Of a DNA stretch of 7,461 bases, positions 7,206-7,461 are shown one piece after another; positions within the stretch are counted from its first letter, which is position 1, and each line of letters starts with the position of its first letter. The translations under genes were made by a program, and so were the position numbers. The notes beneath the pieces were generated by a model. It was not told the origin of the DNA, did no database searches, and saw only the letters and a list, made by a program, of their open reading frames with translations. This DNA is from DIGJ01 sp036658435. GTDB taxonomy: Bacteria; Bacillota; Clostridia; Lachnospirales; Lachnospiraceae. The DNA lies in NCBI GenBank assembly GCA_036658435.1, contig JAVXEO010000085.1, positions 1 through 7,461 of the forward strand, given 5' to 3'.

Positions 7206-7215
7206 CAGTGCTAAC
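7195..7215 (-). other. Candidate attachment-site junction
   Basis: The spoIIID match begins at the ACC codon 7205-7203, and the minus strand across the boundary reads AGCACTGACCGTACAT. A GA dinucleotide sits exactly at 7206-7205. Recombinases of the TnpX/TndX type use GA as the crossover dinucleotide, so this could be the core, but the true core cannot be set without the other end or an empty site. Confidence 0.35.
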
Positions 7216-7461
7216 AAGAACGCTTTGGTCAAGACCAATGTCAGACAGCAGCTTGAGGTAGACGTCGATCTTGCCATGCTCGTCCACCACAATCTTGTCA
7301 ATGATGCGCTTGAGCTGGGCGTTGGTCATGTTGTTCATGGATAATATGCTTTCCAAGTCCTGAAAGGTGCTGCCCAGCACCTTTTCCAGTTGGTCGCCCT
7401 TGTTCAGATTGTACGCAATTAGCTTGCGTTTGTTCTCGCACTTCTCAATCTCAATGTTCAG
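7195..7461 (-). CDS. C-terminal end of a probable large serine recombinase
   Basis: The last 88 residues of a gene that enters from beyond the right edge. A charged, coiled-coil-like start (IEIEKCENKRK) is followed by MTNAQLKRIIDKIVVDE and GKIDVYLKLL. This resembles the usual end of large serine recombinases of the TnpX/TndX/SpoIVCA kind, where a 'LT..LL..LI.KI.V......I.V.....' segment closes the protein. The resolvase catalytic domain and zinc ribbon are outside the window, so the call rests on this tail and on the junction with spoIIID. Such enzymes insert and excise elements by cutting short att sites. The tail is unusually GC-rich for the window (33 of 60 bases at 7261-7320, against 19 of 60 at 6361-6420). 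The last codons (GAC CGT ACA TAA) lie at or past the junction, in spoIIID-derived sequence. Another mobile-element protein remains possible. Confidence 0.6.
   Translation of the reverse strand: MNIEIEKCENKRKLIAYNLNKGDQLEKVLGSTFQDLESILSMNNMTNAQLKRIIDKIVVDEHGKIDVYLKLLSDIGLDQSVLVSTDRT
7206..7461 (-). mobile_element. One end of an element inserted in spoIIID
   Basis: From about 7206 to the window edge the sequence no longer fits spoIIID, has higher GC and encodes the recombinase tail. The element therefore ends near 7203-7208, with its recombinase gene at this terminus and reading in the same direction as spoIIID, towards the junction. Size, cargo and the other end are not visible. Confidence 0.6.
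7225..7238. repeat. Small palindrome near the element end
   Basis: TTGGTC-AA-GACCAA is a perfect 6-bp inverted repeat with a 2-nt centre, about 20 bp inside the presumed element boundary and within the recombinase coding sequence. It could be half of a recombinase binding site, or chance. Confidence 0.35.

Noticed and set aside
7056..7301. Minus-strand ORF of 81 codons taken as one gene
   Set aside because: Only the part from 7205 downward is SpoIIID-like. The upstream third is the recombinase gene read in a different frame, so the ORF spans an insertion junction and is not one natural gene.
1..7461. CRISPR array, tRNA, rRNA or riboswitch
   Set aside because: No regularly spaced direct repeats, no cloverleaf-like segment and no rRNA-like stretch were seen. 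The only sizeable non-coding stretches are 5970-6217 and 6941-7055, and both are described.

Overview
The window looks like chromosomal DNA of a low-GC, spore-forming Firmicute, most likely a Clostridia member such as Lachnospiraceae. The grounds are strong AGGAGG/GGAGG ribosome binding sites, an AT-rich background, a very large SLH/InlB-repeat surface protein, a LytTR response regulator and a piece of the sporulation regulator SpoIIID. The family assignment is inference; no rRNA or other taxonomic marker is present.

Layout. Positions 1-5969 (minus strand) are filled by one giant gene. It starts at 5969 and is still open at the window edge after 1,989 complete codons. It encodes a secreted wall-anchored protein: signal peptide, three SLH domains, a beta-helix-like region, a Pro-rich linker, one InlB-type repeat, a long central region I cannot assign, two more InlB-type repeats and an unfinished C-terminal part. 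Positions 5970-6217 are a divergent intergenic region with candidate promoters, inverted repeats and a pair of 10-bp direct repeats 22 bp apart that fit a LytTR operator. Positions 6218-6940 (plus strand) encode an intact LytTR-family response regulator with no kinase gene beside it. Positions 6941-7055 hold three hairpins in a row, including a strong bidirectional terminator.

The right end is the most interesting part. Positions 7056-7205 (minus strand) encode the last 49 residues of SpoIIID, beginning abruptly inside the recognition helix of its HTH. Immediately upstream, in another frame and with higher GC, is the C-terminal end of what appears to be a large serine recombinase (7195-7461, minus strand, continuing out of the window). 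The simplest reading is that a recombinase-bearing element sits inside spoIIID and that we see one boundary. This resembles the skin element in sigK: precise excision in the mother cell would restore spoIIID. It could equally be a dead insertion that abolished sporulation; the window cannot decide.

How the parts may work together: the LytTR regulator probably controls the divergent surface-protein gene, its own gene, or both, through the shared intergenic region. The spoIIID/recombinase module is separate, converges on the regulator gene and is insulated from it by the terminators.
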